Assembly: GCF_003850245.1 (NCBI RefSeq)
Contig: NZ_CP031015.1
Location: 248,001-312,000, forward strand
Source: Microbacterium sp. ABRD28
GTDB lineage: Bacteria; Actinomycetota; Actinomycetes; Actinomycetales; Microbacteriaceae
Length of the DNA stretch: 64,000 nt
Direction: 5' to 3'
Part shown: one piece after another, positions 56,460 through 64,000 of the stretch
How positions within the stretch are numbered: position 1 is the stretch's first letter
Layout: each line of letters begins with the position of its first letter
Program-made: the position numbers and the translations under genes
The notes under the pieces: model-generated
What the model saw: the letters and a program-made list of their open reading frames with translations, nothing else
The model's database searches: none
Told to the model about the DNA's origin: nothing

Positions 56460-57775
56460 GCATCTACACCCGCGTCACCGTCGCCGGCGCCCACGCCCGC
56501 GCCGAGGTCGTCGTCCCGAGCGACGAGTCGCTCGGATCGGCTCTGCCGCGCCTGCTCGATCTCCTCGGCGAGACCGAGGGCACCGTCGCGCGCCCGCTCA
56601 CCCTCGTCGCCCCCGACGGCGAACAGCTCGACATCGCCCGCACCCCCACGCAGCTCGACCTGCTCGACGGCACCCTGCTGCGCCTGGAGCGCCTCGAGGC
56701 AGCACCGCCCTCGCCCGTCGTCATCGACGTGACCGATGCCGCCGCCGACGCCCACGACAGCCGCCCTGACCGGTGGGACTCCCGCGCCCGCGCACTGGCG
56801 GCCGGCACCGGCATCGCGTTGGCCGTCGGCGGCGGCGCCCTGCTCCTGCCCCTTCCGGGCGACGCGGCCGCGGCGATCCAGATCGCGGCGTTCGTGATCC
56901 TCCTCGCCACTGCAGCCGGGCTCGGGCTCGGCGGGATCCGTCGGGTGTCGGCCGCCGTCGGGGCAGCCGCGGCAGGAATCGCGGCCGTGCTGGCCGTCGC
57001 CGCCGCCACCCTCACCTCCGATCTGCTCCTGGGTGCCGCGGTCGGACTCGCCACCGCGTCCACCACCGTCCTCGTCGCGATCGGCGTCGCCCGCCGGTCG
57101 CCCGGAGCCCTCGCCGGCGGCGCACTCGGCGCGGTGCTCGGCACGCTCCTGCTCGTCCTTCTCATCGCGGGCGTCACCGACCCCGCCGCCGCCGCGATCA
57201 CCGCGGTGGTGGCCGCCTTCGTCACGGGGCCCCTGCCCTGGATCGCGCTGTCGGCCGCCGGGCTCACCACCCTCGACACCCAGGCCGCCGCCGGCGACCG
57301 CATCGGCCGCGACCGGGCGTTCTCGGCCATCGACGACGCCTACGCCGCCCTCACCTGGAGCGTGCTCGCGGTCGCAGCCGCCCTCGCCATCACCGGGGTG
57401 GCACTCGTCCTCGCCGATGCGCTCTGGCCGGGACTGGTCGCCCTCGCCATCGCGGCCGTCGCCGCGCTTCGCTTCCGCGCCTTCCCGCTCCGCGCGCAGG
57501 GCTGGGCGCTCTGGGCGGCTGTCGGCGCGATCGGGCTCACCGCGTTCCTCACGCAGCTCGCACCCCTCGGCTGGATCGCCCCCGCCGTCGGTGTCGCCGT
57601 CGCCGCCGTCATCGCCACCGCGAGCATCGTCTCGCCCAAGCCCGCCGCTCGCGCGCGCCTTCGCGGGCTCGGCAACATCCTCGAGACCCTCGCGGTCGTC
57701 TCGCTCCTGCCGCTGCTCCTGGGCGCCCTCGGCATCTACGACGAACTCCTCGGCATGTTCGGCGGCGGCTCATGA
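56456..57775 (+). CDS. eccD: T7SS integral membrane protein EccD
   Basis: 439 aa. Residues 1-85 form the ubiquitin-like YukD domain (SIYTRVTVAGAHARAEVVVP, LTLVAPDGEQLDIARTPTQL). About eleven transmembrane helices follow from residue 108 to the end (ALAAGTGIALAVGGGALLLP, IQIAAFVILLATAAGLGLGG), ending with LLPLLLGALGIYDELLGMFG. This is the standard EccD layout, which lines the T7SS membrane pore. The GTG start overlaps the stop of the small membrane gene. It is the clearest transmembrane core subunit in the locus. Confidence 0.88.
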   Translation: MSIYTRVTVAGAHARAEVVVPSDESLGSALPRLLDLLGETEGTVARPLTLVAPDGEQLDIARTPTQLDLLDGTLLRLERLEAAPPSPVVIDVTDAAADAHDSRPDRWDSRARALAAGTGIALAVGGGALLLPLPGDAAAAIQIAAFVILLATAAGLGLGGIRRVSAAVGAAAAGIAAVLAVAAATLTSDLLLGAAVGLATASTTVLVAIGVARRSPGALAGGALGAVLGTLLLVLLIAGVTDPAAAAITAVVAAFVTGPLPWIALSAAGLTTLDTQAAAGDRIGRDRAFSAIDDAYAALTWSVLAVAAALAITGVALVLADALWPGLVALAIAAVAALRFRAFPLRAQGWALWAAVGAIGLTAFLTQLAPLGWIAPAVGVAVAAVIATASIVSPKPAARARLRGLGNILETLAVVSLLPLLLGALGIYDELLGMFGGGS

Positions 57776-58533
57776 GTCAGGGTCTCGCCTCGATTCCCCG
57801 CATCGTCTTCGGCAGCGCCACCGCCGCGCAGACCGTGCTGGCGACGCAGGATGCCGCGATCCGCGCGCCCCTGTCCACGACGCGTCGCATCGGGATCCTC
57901 TCGCTCGCGCCGCACGCGTCCGTCACCCCCCTCGCCCTGCAGGTCACCCGCGCGATCACCGCGCGTCGCCCCGAGTCGGTGCTGACCGTCGACGTCACCC
58001 CCGACGGTGACCTGGCCCGGGCGCTCGAAGTCGCCGAGACGGCACCGAACGAGACGCGCGCGGGGGCGCGGACGACCGCCGAGGCACTGACCGGGCTCGA
58101 GGATCGCCGCGGCATCGTGGGCCTCCGCCCGCCCGCCACCGGCGACCCGGTGGGTGCGTGGCTGGCTGAGGCGGCACCGATCACCCGGTTCTTCGATGTC
58201 GCCGTCACCGATTTCGGCGCCCACCACCCCCTTGCCGACCTCGGTTCCTGCGCCGCGCTCAGCGATGTCGTGTGTCTCGTCGCCGACGCGTCCCGCGCCG
58301 CCGCCGAGAACGCGCGTGCGGTCGTTCCCGCGATCCAGGCGCTCGCCGAACGACCCGCCGTGGTTCTGGCCCTCACCGAAACCGACCCCGACTCCTCGGC
58401 GGTGGCGCGAGCGATCGCGGCGACCTCGTCGCATCCGGTCGTCTTCATCCCGCGCGCTCCGCGGGCCGCACGGCGCGCCGTCCTGAGCCTCGCCGCAGCC
58501 CTCGTCGCCGGCGGACGGGAGGTCACGGCATGA
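57772..58533 (+). CDS. MinD/ParA-fold protein without a P-loop, T7SS-associated
   Basis: 253 aa. Fold indicators are the first strand and helix TRRIGILSLAPHASVTPLAL, the strand LTVDVTPDGDLARAL (the DxD-like switch I region) and FFDVAVTDFGAHHPLADLGS (the yDvvivDtg strand), followed by VVCLVADASRAAAENARAVV and VVLALTETDPDSS. Where MinD/ParA ATPases have GGxGKT this protein has APHASVTPL, so ATP hydrolysis by the usual mechanism is not expected. Between EccD and EccC, in 4-nt overlaps with both, it is probably a structural or regulatory subunit. Confidence 0.7.
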   Translation: MSQGLASIPRIVFGSATAAQTVLATQDAAIRAPLSTTRRIGILSLAPHASVTPLALQVTRAITARRPESVLTVDVTPDGDLARALEVAETAPNETRAGARTTAEALTGLEDRRGIVGLRPPATGDPVGAWLAEAAPITRFFDVAVTDFGAHHPLADLGSCAALSDVVCLVADASRAAAENARAVVPAIQALAERPAVVLALTETDPDSSAVARAIAATSSHPVVFIPRAPRAARRAVLSLAAALVAGGREVTA

Positions 58534-61500
58534 CCCTCCGCGTCATCCACCGCCCCGCGCGCCTCACCACCCCGGTCGAGCCGCCGGCCGAGATCATGCT
58601 CGCACCGCCACCGCCCCTCGGCGAAGGGGCTTCGGGCTTTCCCATCCAGTCGCTCCTGCCGGTCGTGGGCAGCCTGTCGTCGATCACGATGATCGTGCTG
58701 CTGCGCAACAACCCGATCATGGTCGTCGTCGGCGCGGTCATCCTCGTCGTGGCCCTCGTCGGCGGCGTCGGCATGGCCTTCAGCTCGCGCGGCAACGCCG
58801 CGCGCCAGCGCCGACTCCAGCGCGAGCGCTATCTCGACTACCTCGAACGCACCCGCGGCGAGGTGCGCGAGCTCGCCGACGTCCACCGCGAGGCCTCCCT
58901 CGCCCTCCACCCGGCCCCCGCGACCCTGGTCGAAGTCGCGCTCAATCCCGCGCGACGCTGGGAGCGCCGGCCGGGCGACGCCGACTTCCTCCGCGTCAGG
59001 ATCGGCACCGCCGACCTGCGCGCCGTCGATGTCTCGCTGCCGCCGGAACAGAATCCGGTGCAGCCGTTCGACCCGGTGATGCGCGAATCGGCCGAGCGGA
59101 TGGTACGCCTCGCCGGTCTGTCGCAGGGGATGCCGGCAGAGGTCGACCTCGAGCGGGGCGGCCAGGTCTCGATCGTCGGAGACCGCGAGACGGCCCTCCA
59201 GGTCTGCCGCGGGATCGCCGCGCAGATCGCCGCGCTCCACTCGCCCGACGACGTCCACCTCGCCGCCGTCCTCCCCGCGCGCGTGCGCGACGAGTGGCGC
59301 GGATTCGATCTGCTGCCGCACGTCGCCGCGAGCGACATCCCCGCCGGCGCCCTCGCCGCACGGCGCATCGCACCGTCGCTGCCGGAGCTCCTCACCCTCC
59401 TCCGCGACGAGCTTCGCGACCGCGCCGCCGCCACCGCCGCGGCCCGCCGCGCCGGGCGACGCACCAAGCCGGGTCGTCTCGTCATCTTCATCGACGAGGA
59501 CGGAGGCTCCGCGACCGCGCTCCCCCGCATCGACGCCGCGTTCGACCTGGCCGACCTCGGTGTGACCGTCGTCCACATCGTCGACGACCGGCTGAAGGAG
59601 CCCTCGACGGTCTCCACCCGCATCACCCTTTCGGGCGGGACCGCCACGGTGGAGACGCCGGGAAGCGGCGACCCCGCCGTCACCGATATCCAGCCCGACC
59701 CCGTTGACATCGCTCTGCTCGAGGTGATCGGGCGCCCGCTCGCGGGCCTCCGCCTCACCCGCACGAGCTCCACCGACAGCGGCACCGTGCTCGCCCCCGA
59801 TGTCACCGAGCTGCTCGGGGTCGCCGACGTCGACACGATCGACGTCGGCTCGGCCTGGCGCCCCCGGAGCGCCGGAGACTTCCTGCGCGTGCCGATCGGC
59901 ATCGACGACCGCGGCGCCCCGGTCCTGCTCGATCTGAAGGAATCGGCGCAGCTCGGCATGGGCCCCCACGGCATCTGCATCGGCGCGACAGGGTCGGGAA
60001 AGAGCGAGCTGCTGCGCACGCTCATCCTCGGACTCGCCCTGACCCACGCCCCCGACGATCTGTCGATGATCCTCGTGGACTACAAAGGCGGCGCGGCGTT
60101 CGCGCCATTCGCCCCGCTTCCCCACGTCGCCGGCATCATCGACAATCTCGCCGACGATCCGCAGCTGACCGAGCGCGCCCGCGCGAGCATCCAGGGTGAG
60201 GTGGTGCGCCGCCAGCGCCTGCTGAAAGAGGCCGGCAACGCGGCATCCATCGGCCACTACCGCCAGCTGCGCCGCGAGCGCGACGATCTGCCGCCGATGC
60301 CGCATCTCTTCCTCGTCATCGACGAGTTCGGCGAGCTCCTCACCGCCGAGCCCGACTTCGTCGAGCTGCTCCTCACGATCGGGCGCATCGGTCGATCGAT
60401 CGGCGTGCACCTGCTGCTCTCGAGCCAGCGCATCGAGGCGGGGCGCCTGCGGGGCCTGGACACCTATCTGTCGTACCGCATCGGCCTGCGCACCTTCAGC
60501 GAGGCCGAATCGGCCGTCGTGCTCGACAGCCCCGACGCGTTCCACCTGCCCGCCATCCCCGGGTTCGGCTATCTGAAGGTCGACACCTCGGTGTACACGC
60601 GATTCCGCGCGGGTTACGTCTCGGGGCCGGTGCCGGAGCGGATCGAACGCGGCCCCGAGCGTGAGGTCGCGCCGCCGGTGCTGCCGCTCCCGCCCTACGA
60701 CCTCCGCGCTCTGGACCCCGACCCCGGCGACACCGCCGGGCTCGACAGCTCGCAACCCGAGGTTCCGGTCACCGGGCGCACCCTCGTGCAGGCCGCGACC
60801 GAACGCGTCGCCCGCGGGGTCGCCCGCACCCGCCCGGTGTGGCTTCCCCCGCTCCCGCCGGTGCTCACCCTCGGCGGCGTGCTCCCCAGCAGCGAAGGCG
60901 AAGCCGTCGCCGGCACCCTGAGGGCACCCATCGGTCTGCTCGATGACCCGAGCCGGCAGCGGCAGGAGCCGTGGCTGCTGGATCTCACCCGCTCGGGCGG
61001 TCACGTCTCGATCATGGGCGCCCCGCAGTCGGGGCGCTCGACGTTCCTGCGAACCCTCGCGACCGCGCTCGCCTTCACCCATTCCCCGCGCGAGGTGAGC
61101 GTCTACGGCATGGACCTCACCGGCGGCGGGCTCGCGAGGATCGAGCCCTTCCCCCACGTCGGCGGCGTCGCGACCCGGGGACACCGGGAGCGCCTCGGGC
61201 GGCTGCTCGAAGAGCTCACCGGCATGCTCGCCGTCCGGGAACGGGTGTTCCGCGAGCAGAACCTCGACTCCCTCGCCGACATGCGCCGCCAGCACGCCGC
61301 GGGGCGGCTGCCCGAGCTGCCGAGTGCCGACGTGGTTCTGCTCGTCGATGGCCTCGGAGCCGTCCGCACCGAGTTCGAAGACCTCGAGGCACCCATCGCG
61401 CAGCTTCTCGAGAGAGGGGGCAGTTTCGGGATCCACGTCGTGGTGACCCTGTCCCGCTGGAACGAACTGCGGATGAACCTGCAGAACCTCGTCGGCACCC

Positions 61501-62570
61501 GACTGGAGCTGAAGCTCAACGACCCGGCCGACTCGCAGATCGCACGCAAGCTCTCCACCACCCTCCGGGCCGACGAGCCGGGCCGGGTGCTCACCGACGA
61601 GAAGCTCTTCGCCCAGATCGCGCTGCCGCTTCTCGAGGAGGCCGAGGACGATGACATCGGCGCCGCCCTCGAACGCATCGCCCGAGAGAGCGCCGCGCGG
61701 TGGGAGGGCCCCGAGGCTGCACCCATCCGGCTGCTTCCCGAGGTGCTCGAGCCCGCCGAGCTTCCCGACGCCTTCGACGAGCCCGATGCGATCCCGTTCG
61801 GCATCCGCCAGGACACCATGCAGCCGGTCGCCCTCGACCTCGCCACCGGCGACCCGCACCTGCTCATCTTCGGCGACAGCCGCTGCGGCAAGACCACGAC
61901 CCTTCGGGGCATCGTCCAGGGCGCGATCGACCGGTACTCGCCCGAGGAGCTCGTCGTCGGTCTTCTCGACGCACGTGGCGAGCTCGCCGCGGACGTGCCC
62001 GACGCCTACCTCGGCGGACACGCCACTTCCGGCCGTCAGGGACGTCAGCTGGCGGAGTCGATCGCGACCGAGCTCGAGAAGCGCGCGATCGACCGCTCCG
62101 CGCCGGGCCCGCGCATCCTGGTCGTCGCCGACGACTTCGACATCCTCGCCGCCGGGGGCACCGAACCCCTCCGCCCGCTTCTGCCCTACCTCGCGTCGGC
62201 GCGTGACCTGCGCCTGAACGTCGTGGTCAGCCGGCCGGTCGCCGGAGCCTCGCGCGCGATGTTCGACCTGGCGCTGCAGGGCATCCGCGACACGGGCGGA
62301 ACGGCGCTGATCATGTCGGGCGACCGCGCCGAGGGACAGCTGCTCCCCAAGCTCTACGCCGAGCCGATGATCGCCGGCCGGGGGCGCCTCGCCCGCCGCG
62401 GCGAGCGGCCGACCCTGGTGCAGGTGGCCCGATTCGATGCCGGTGCCGCCACGCAGGCGCAGCCGGCCCCGACCGAGACACCGGTTCCGGCGGGGTCCTC
62501 CGCGCCGGCGGAGAACGACTCCGGCGAACCGGGTCCGCGACGCCGACGGAGGATGTCCGATGCCTCGTAG
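58530..62570 (+). CDS. eccC: T7SS ATPase EccC (FtsK/SpoIIIE type, three ATPase domains)
   Basis: 1346 aa. Two N-terminal helices (about 45-85: SSITMIVLLRNNPIMVVVGA) and a stalk are followed by three FtsK-like domains. Domain 1 Walker A is GATGSGKSE (Lys491) with Walker B LFLVIDEFGELL. Domain 2 has GAPQSGRST, where Arg836 replaces the Walker A Lys. Domain 3 has GDSRCGKTT (Lys1121) with ILVVADDFDIL. EccC recruits WXG100-type signal sequences through its C-terminal domains and drives secretion. A basic, Pro-rich tail ends SGEPGPRRRRRMSDAS. The single fused chain combines what mycobacteria split as EccCa and EccCb. Confidence 0.95.
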   Translation: MTLRVIHRPARLTTPVEPPAEIMLAPPPPLGEGASGFPIQSLLPVVGSLSSITMIVLLRNNPIMVVVGAVILVVALVGGVGMAFSSRGNAARQRRLQRERYLDYLERTRGEVRELADVHREASLALHPAPATLVEVALNPARRWERRPGDADFLRVRIGTADLRAVDVSLPPEQNPVQPFDPVMRESAERMVRLAGLSQGMPAEVDLERGGQVSIVGDRETALQVCRGIAAQIAALHSPDDVHLAAVLPARVRDEWRGFDLLPHVAASDIPAGALAARRIAPSLPELLTLLRDELRDRAAATAAARRAGRRTKPGRLVIFIDEDGGSATALPRIDAAFDLADLGVTVVHIVDDRLKEPSTVSTRITLSGGTATVETPGSGDPAVTDIQPDPVDIALLEVIGRPLAGLRLTRTSSTDSGTVLAPDVTELLGVADVDTIDVGSAWRPRSAGDFLRVPIGIDDRGAPVLLDLKESAQLGMGPHGICIGATGSGKSELLRTLILGLALTHAPDDLSMILVDYKGGAAFAPFAPLPHVAGIIDNLADDPQLTERARASIQGEVVRRQRLLKEAGNAASIGHYRQLRRERDDLPPMPHLFLVIDEFGELLTAEPDFVELLLTIGRIGRSIGVHLLLSSQRIEAGRLRGLDTYLSYRIGLRTFSEAESAVVLDSPDAFHLPAIPGFGYLKVDTSVYTRFRAGYVSGPVPERIERGPEREVAPPVLPLPPYDLRALDPDPGDTAGLDSSQPEVPVTGRTLVQAATERVARGVARTRPVWLPPLPPVLTLGGVLPSSEGEAVAGTLRAPIGLLDDPSRQRQEPWLLDLTRSGGHVSIMGAPQSGRSTFLRTLATALAFTHSPREVSVYGMDLTGGGLARIEPFPHVGGVATRGHRERLGRLLEELTGMLAVRERVFREQNLDSLADMRRQHAAGRLPELPSADVVLLVDGLGAVRTEFEDLEAPIAQLLERGGSFGIHVVVTLSRWNELRMNLQNLVGTRLELKLNDPADSQIARKLSTTLRADEPGRVLTDEKLFAQIALPLLEEAEDDDIGAALERIARESAARWEGPEAAPIRLLPEVLEPAELPDAFDEPDAIPFGIRQDTMQPVALDLATGDPHLLIFGDSRCGKTTTLRGIVQGAIDRYSPEELVVGLLDARGELAADVPDAYLGGHATSGRQGRQLAESIATELEKRAIDRSAPGPRILVVADDFDILAAGGTEPLRPLLPYLASARDLRLNVVVSRPVAGASRAMFDLALQGIRDTGGTALIMSGDRAEGQLLPKLYAEPMIAGRGRLARRGERPTLVQVARFDAGAATQAQPAPTETPVPAGSSAPAENDSGEPGPRRRRRMSDAS

Positions 62571-62928
62571 CAGCGTGGTGCTCACCCCCGAGCCGGTGGA
62601 TGCGGCCGCGATCGGGCGGGCCGCGGCATCCGTCCACGACCGGGTGACCGGCGGCGACGGCGCCCCTTTCGAGCTGCGTCCTCTGGATGACGGCGCCGTC
62701 CTGCAGGTCGTCGTCGACGGCGTCGTGGTGCTGTCGGTGCTGAGACCGCGCCTCGCGCCCGAGAGCCGCGAGCGGGAGCGCGTGCTGCCGGGCGTGACGG
62801 CGCCCGAGACCACGCGCTGGTGGACCGAGGCGTACACCCCGTGGCATGCCGGGGGCGCGCTGGGTGTGGCGATCCTCGACGCCCTGGACGGGGTCGCCAT
62901 CCACGGCGGGGTGGGGCGCGAGGACTAG
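62560..62928 (+). CDS. Small conserved T7SS-locus protein of unknown function
   Basis: 122 aa. PRSSVVLTPEPVDAAAIGRA, AASVHDRVTGGDGAPFELRP, GAVLQVVVDGVVVLSVLRPR, TTRWWTEAYTPWHAGGALGV, ILDALDGVAIHGGVGRED. A compact alpha/beta protein without signal peptide or membrane helix; the WWTEAYTPW segment is striking. It overlaps the eccC stop by 11 nt and converges with the lipoprotein gene, overlapping by 4 nt. I know no named family; likely an accessory subunit or chaperone of the secretion system. Confidence 0.68.
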   Translation: MPRSSVVLTPEPVDAAAIGRAAASVHDRVTGGDGAPFELRPLDDGAVLQVVVDGVVVLSVLRPRLAPESRERERVLPGVTAPETTRWWTEAYTPWHAGGALGVAILDALDGVAIHGGVGRED

Positions 62929-63890
62929 GGCGAGCCGGCGAATACGCACCAGTTCGACACCCAGGTGAGGATGTCGCCGCGCAGCGTCTCACCGACGAAG
63001 AGCTCGATCTCACCGGGCTCGCCGGCGAGGGTGAGGCGGACGTCGAAGATCGTGCCGCGCTTGTCCTCCTGCACCGCGTGGGGGTCGCAGCGCGAGGGGA
63101 CGATCGGGATGTCGACGACGATCGGAGCGATATCGTCGGCCGCCACCGTCACATCGAGCGGGAACACGCCGTCCACCGTCTCCGGGCCGAAGTCGAGCAG
63201 GTTCGTCGCCTGCACCGCGACGAGCGTCGCGTCGCCGCCGGCCGGGGTCACCGTCAGCTCGAGGCTCGCGGGCTCCCCGGCCGGTGCGGGGGTGAAGCCG
63301 GTGAACGCCAGCGTCGCCGCCTCGGCGAGCGCGGCCGCCCGGCACTCACGCTCGTGCAGCGGCGCGAGGAAGCCCAGAGGGTCGGCGGCCCTCACCCGCG
63401 CGGTTCCCGCCGCGCCGTCGACACTGAATCCGAGCGCGACAGTCGGTTCGAGGGGCCCGGCGTCGTCGCGTGCGCACGCGACCTCGGGGAGCTGCACGCG
63501 GATGTCGACCTCGCCGCCGGCGGGAACGCGGCTCGTGCGCCCGGGCAGCACGCGGGTGGCCGGGGTGGCGAACCGGGGATCGTCGACAGCGACATCGCCG
63601 ATCTCGAGGTCGACGTCGCTGCCGTTGACGACGTGCACCTGCGCCTGACGCACGGCGACGTCGGCGCGAAGCTGGACGATCTCCACGCTGACGCCCGTGG
63701 GCAGGGCGGTCGCGCTGTCGGACGCAGGCTCACGCGCTTCGCCGCCGCTCCCGCTCCCGCCCGCGCAGCCGGTCAGGAGGAGCGCGACGGCGAGGGCGAC
63801 CGAACTCCTGCAGAATCGGCGAGCGCGCCCCCTCCGCTCGGCGTGTCGATGCGGTAGACCGCTGATCTGCAGGAGTTGGGGACGCCGCAT
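62925..63890 (-). CDS. Secreted lipoprotein of unknown function
   Basis: 321 aa. A long basic n-region (ISGLPHRHAERRGRARRFC), hydrophobic core (SSVALAVALLL) and lipobox LLTGC at residue 42, then a Gly/Ser linker. The mature part has three or more beta-sandwich segments: SVEIVQLRADVAVRQAQVHV, TRVLPGRTSRVPAGGEVDIR, FDVRLTLAGEPGEIELFVGE, consistent with Ig-like folds. Cysteines at ACARDD, ECRAA, SRCDPHA and NWCVFAG may form disulfides. The first 30 residues are encoded by an inverted repeat. It converges with the T7SS genes and might be linked to them, but that is only positional. Confidence 0.75.
   Translation of the reverse strand: MRRPQLLQISGLPHRHAERRGRARRFCRSSVALAVALLLTGCAGGSGSGGEAREPASDSATALPTGVSVEIVQLRADVAVRQAQVHVVNGSDVDLEIGDVAVDDPRFATPATRVLPGRTSRVPAGGEVDIRVQLPEVACARDDAGPLEPTVALGFSVDGAAGTARVRAADPLGFLAPLHERECRAAALAEAATLAFTGFTPAPAGEPASLELTVTPAGGDATLVAVQATNLLDFGPETVDGVFPLDVTVAADDIAPIVVDIPIVPSRCDPHAVQEDKRGTIFDVRLTLAGEPGEIELFVGETLRGDILTWVSNWCVFAGSP
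63803..63877. repeat. Inverted repeat spanning the 5' end of the lipoprotein gene
   Basis: Perfect 12-nt arms AACTCCTGCAGA (63803-63814) and TCTGCAGGAGTT (63866-63877) about 51 nt apart. An inner near-match (CGGCGAGC against GCTCGGCG) makes a longer imperfect hairpin. It resembles a dispersed palindromic element that lies inside a reading frame. No second copy was found in this window. Confidence 0.6.
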
Positions 63891-63895
63891 CAGCG

Positions 63896-64000
63896 CTACC
63901 GCCGGATCTCCACCCGCTCCGCGGTGACCGCGTCGAGGAAAGCGCGGTCGATCTCGACCCCGAGCCCCGGACCGGTCGGCACCCGCACATGCCCGTCGTC
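63896..64000 (-). CDS. Enolase-superfamily (mandelate racemase/muconate-lactonizing-like) protein, C-terminal end
   Basis: Only the last 34 codons are in the window, read from the end inward: DDGHVRVPTGPGLGVEIDRA, then FLDAVTAERVEIRR and stop. The VPxGPGLGVEID tail is characteristic of mandelate racemase/o-succinylbenzoate-synthase-type members, where it closes the barrel. The catalytic residues are outside the window, so the specific reaction cannot be given. Confidence 0.75.
   Translation of the reverse strand, partial: DDGHVRVPTGPGLGVEIDRAFLDAVTAERVEIRR

Noticed and set aside
57777..62900. A 1707-codon open frame on the minus strand opposite eccC and its neighbours
   Set aside because: It is an antisense shadow of high-GC coding. 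The plus-strand genes there have clear domains and overlapping start-stop structure; the antisense translation is compositionally biased with no domain.

Overview
The window comes from a high-GC actinobacterium, most likely Microbacteriaceae and probably Microbacterium or a close relative. The pointers are dense head-to-tail coding with many ATGA/GTGA start-stop overlaps, frequent GTG starts, the recurring 'gcatcc' Ala-Ser codon pair, and many starts only 6-9 nt behind a TAnnnT-like -10 box (probable leaderless mRNAs). It also carries coenzyme F420 genes, a DUF222/HNH gene and an actinobacterial type VII secretion (T7SS) locus. The genus is inferred, not proven. I saw no rRNA, tRNA or CRISPR array, and no gene-free stretch longer than 300 bp.

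Layout. (1) 1-8.6 kb: end of a reductive pyrimidine/hydantoin catabolism operon, with dihydropyrimidinase, a luciferase-like oxidoreductase, a two-permease ABC importer with a lipoprotein receptor, a small membrane protein, an omega-aminotransferase and a CoA-acylating semialdehyde dehydrogenase. Together they could import a pyrimidine or cyclic ureide and take the beta-amino acid to acetyl-CoA or propionyl-CoA. Two copies of a palindromic intergenic repeat flank the small membrane gene. (2) 8.6-13.3 kb: a lipid-kinase-like gene and an Lrp regulator, divergent from a DUF6421-SDR-threonine aldolase cassette whose promoter carries two similar palindromes. (3) 13.3-18.7 kb: small membrane proteins, a 3-hydroxyisobutyryl-CoA hydrolase and an ABC exporter. 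(4) 18.7-25.6 kb: F420 cluster with a fused CofGH (fbiC), a Baeyer-Villiger-type monooxygenase, F420-dependent glucose-6-phosphate dehydrogenase, the guanylyltransferase FbiD/CofC and a DRGH nuclease. The CofH half of FbiC has lost its radical-SAM cysteines. (5) 25.7-28.4 kb: a DUF222/HNH gene split cleanly by an IS3-family element; removing the element and one 3-bp duplication restores the frame. (6) 28.4-36.1 kb: hydrolase, FAD monooxygenase, SnoaL-like protein, acetyltransferase, TSUP permease, HemD, a membrane/stress trio and a HemG/HemY-type oxidase. (7) 36.0-42.8 kb: a MacB/FtsX-like ABC system with two ATPases (one with an AbrB-like tail) and two very large permeases. (8) 42.9-47.5 kb: DNA glycosylase, DUF1801 protein, glycyl-tRNA synthetase, DUF4870 protein and a GH15 enzyme.

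(9) 47.6-62.9 kb is the most unusual region: a compact T7SS locus built around a polymorphic toxin. Two WXG100-like proteins and a DUF6507 protein precede a 992-residue effector that carries two apparent warheads in tandem: a TNT-type NAD glycohydrolase domain with the expected Arg/Arg/His/Gln residues, then a papain-fold (Cys/His/Asp) domain. Downstream is an immunity array with two intact Imm35/YrhB-like paralogues, a third broken by one in-frame stop, two further immunity candidates, a small chimeric ORF, and an orphan TNT homologue lacking the catalytic His and with Gln changed to Arg. The secretion core follows: RDD-FHA protein, DUF6177-like protein, small membrane protein, EccD, a MinD-like protein without a P-loop, EccC and a small conserved protein. 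No EccB, EccE or mycosin is seen. (10) The end holds a lipoprotein whose first residues are encoded inside an inverted repeat, and the C-terminus of an enolase-superfamily protein.
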